Positions 32,139 through 32,259 of a stretch of 32,259 nucleotides of DNA are shown one piece after another. Source of the stretch: Methylocella tundrae. Its GTDB lineage: Bacteria > Pseudomonadota > Alphaproteobacteria > Rhizobiales > Beijerinckiaceae. Made by a program: the position numbers and the translations under genes. Below the pieces are notes generated by a model, which did no database searches, was not told the DNA's origin, and saw only the letters and a program-made list of their open reading frames with translations. The stretch is from contig NZ_CABFMQ020000092.1 in NCBI RefSeq assembly GCF_901905185.1, positions 1 through 32,259 of the forward strand, read 5' to 3'. The stretch's first letter is position 1; the number at the start of each line of letters is the position of its first letter.

Positions 32139-32259
32139 CTATGCCCGCTTTTTCTCCCGCTTTCGAGATCCTATGAGCGCCATCAACATCGGTCCGAGCG
32201 AGAACTCCCCGGTTTCAGCCTTTCGCGTCAGCTCGCGCAAATAGCCGCCGGCGCTGGCG
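32139..32259 (-). CDS. repC: Plasmid replication initiator RepC, C-terminus (runs off the window)
   Basis: The last 39 codons before a TAG at 32139-32141 read AGGYLRELTRKAETGEFSLG, then PMLMALIGSRKREKKRA. This is the typical RepC ending of alphaproteobacterial repABC plasmids (GYLRxLTxKAxAGEFSLGPMLMAL). The start and any repA/repB lie to the right of the window. It suggests that this segment is, or was, on a repABC replicon. Only the end is visible, so completeness is unknown. Confidence 0.75.
   Translation of the reverse strand, partial: ASAGGYLRELTRKAETGEFSLGPMLMALIGSRKREKKRA

Noticed and set aside
1..32259. CRISPR array or tRNA/rRNA genes
   Set aside because: I saw no regularly spaced repeats despite the cas3 fragment, and no cloverleaf or rRNA-like sequence; a covariance-model scan was not possible here.

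Overview
This window reads as accessory DNA of an alphaproteobacterial methanotroph (Beijerinckiaceae/Methylocystaceae type). The basis is a complete soluble methane monooxygenase (sMMO) operon, a PQQ alcohol dehydrogenase operon, and insertion sequences and RepC of alphaproteobacterial type. The partial repC at the right edge suggests a plasmid, or a chromosomal island derived from one. At least eight IS/transposon families are present, mostly broken and partly nested.

Left part (1-11.6 kb). IS5, IS66 and IS110 remnants surround an alcohol-oxidation locus. On the minus strand it holds a PQQ dehydrogenase with the Asp-Tyr-Asp lanthanide signature, a MoxJ-like binding protein fused to a c-type cytochrome, and a broken aldehyde dehydrogenase. 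A DUF3280-type secreted protein lies nearby. Beside it are a LuxR-type response regulator (plus strand), a decayed hybrid histidine kinase and a FIST/NosP-like sensor. The layout resembles the Pseudomonas aeruginosa exaABC / NosP-NahK region. An OmpW-like porin and the 3' part of a pyrophosphatase gene follow.

Middle (11.6-22.4 kb). This is a mobile island lying between two complementary ppa fragments. It carries a truncated FAD monooxygenase, an AbiE toxin whose antitoxin is truncated, and an IS256-type element. That element is interrupted by a 3586-bp IS1595-family transposon with cargo genes, inverted repeats and a perfect 8-bp target duplication. Next come a truncated IS3, a cas3 fragment (type I-G/I-U), an antitoxin without a partner, and an intact ISL3 element.

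Right part (22.7-30.2 kb). The sMMO operon mmoX-Y-B-Z-D-C reads leftward and is followed by an unrecognised, translationally coupled 118-aa gene and mmoG. A possible sigma-54 promoter lies about 235 bp upstream of mmoX. No mmoR is in the window. MmoX keeps all six diiron ligands but has Thr where the reference enzymes have Cys151. Farther right are a frameshifted AraC-type regulator, a small ABM-domain protein, a Tn3 transposase remnant and the C-terminus of repC.

Together the methane-to-methanol step (sMMO) and an alcohol-to-aldehyde step are encoded on one mobile-rich segment. The aldehyde dehydrogenase and the sensor kinase are broken, so the second module may depend on genes elsewhere.
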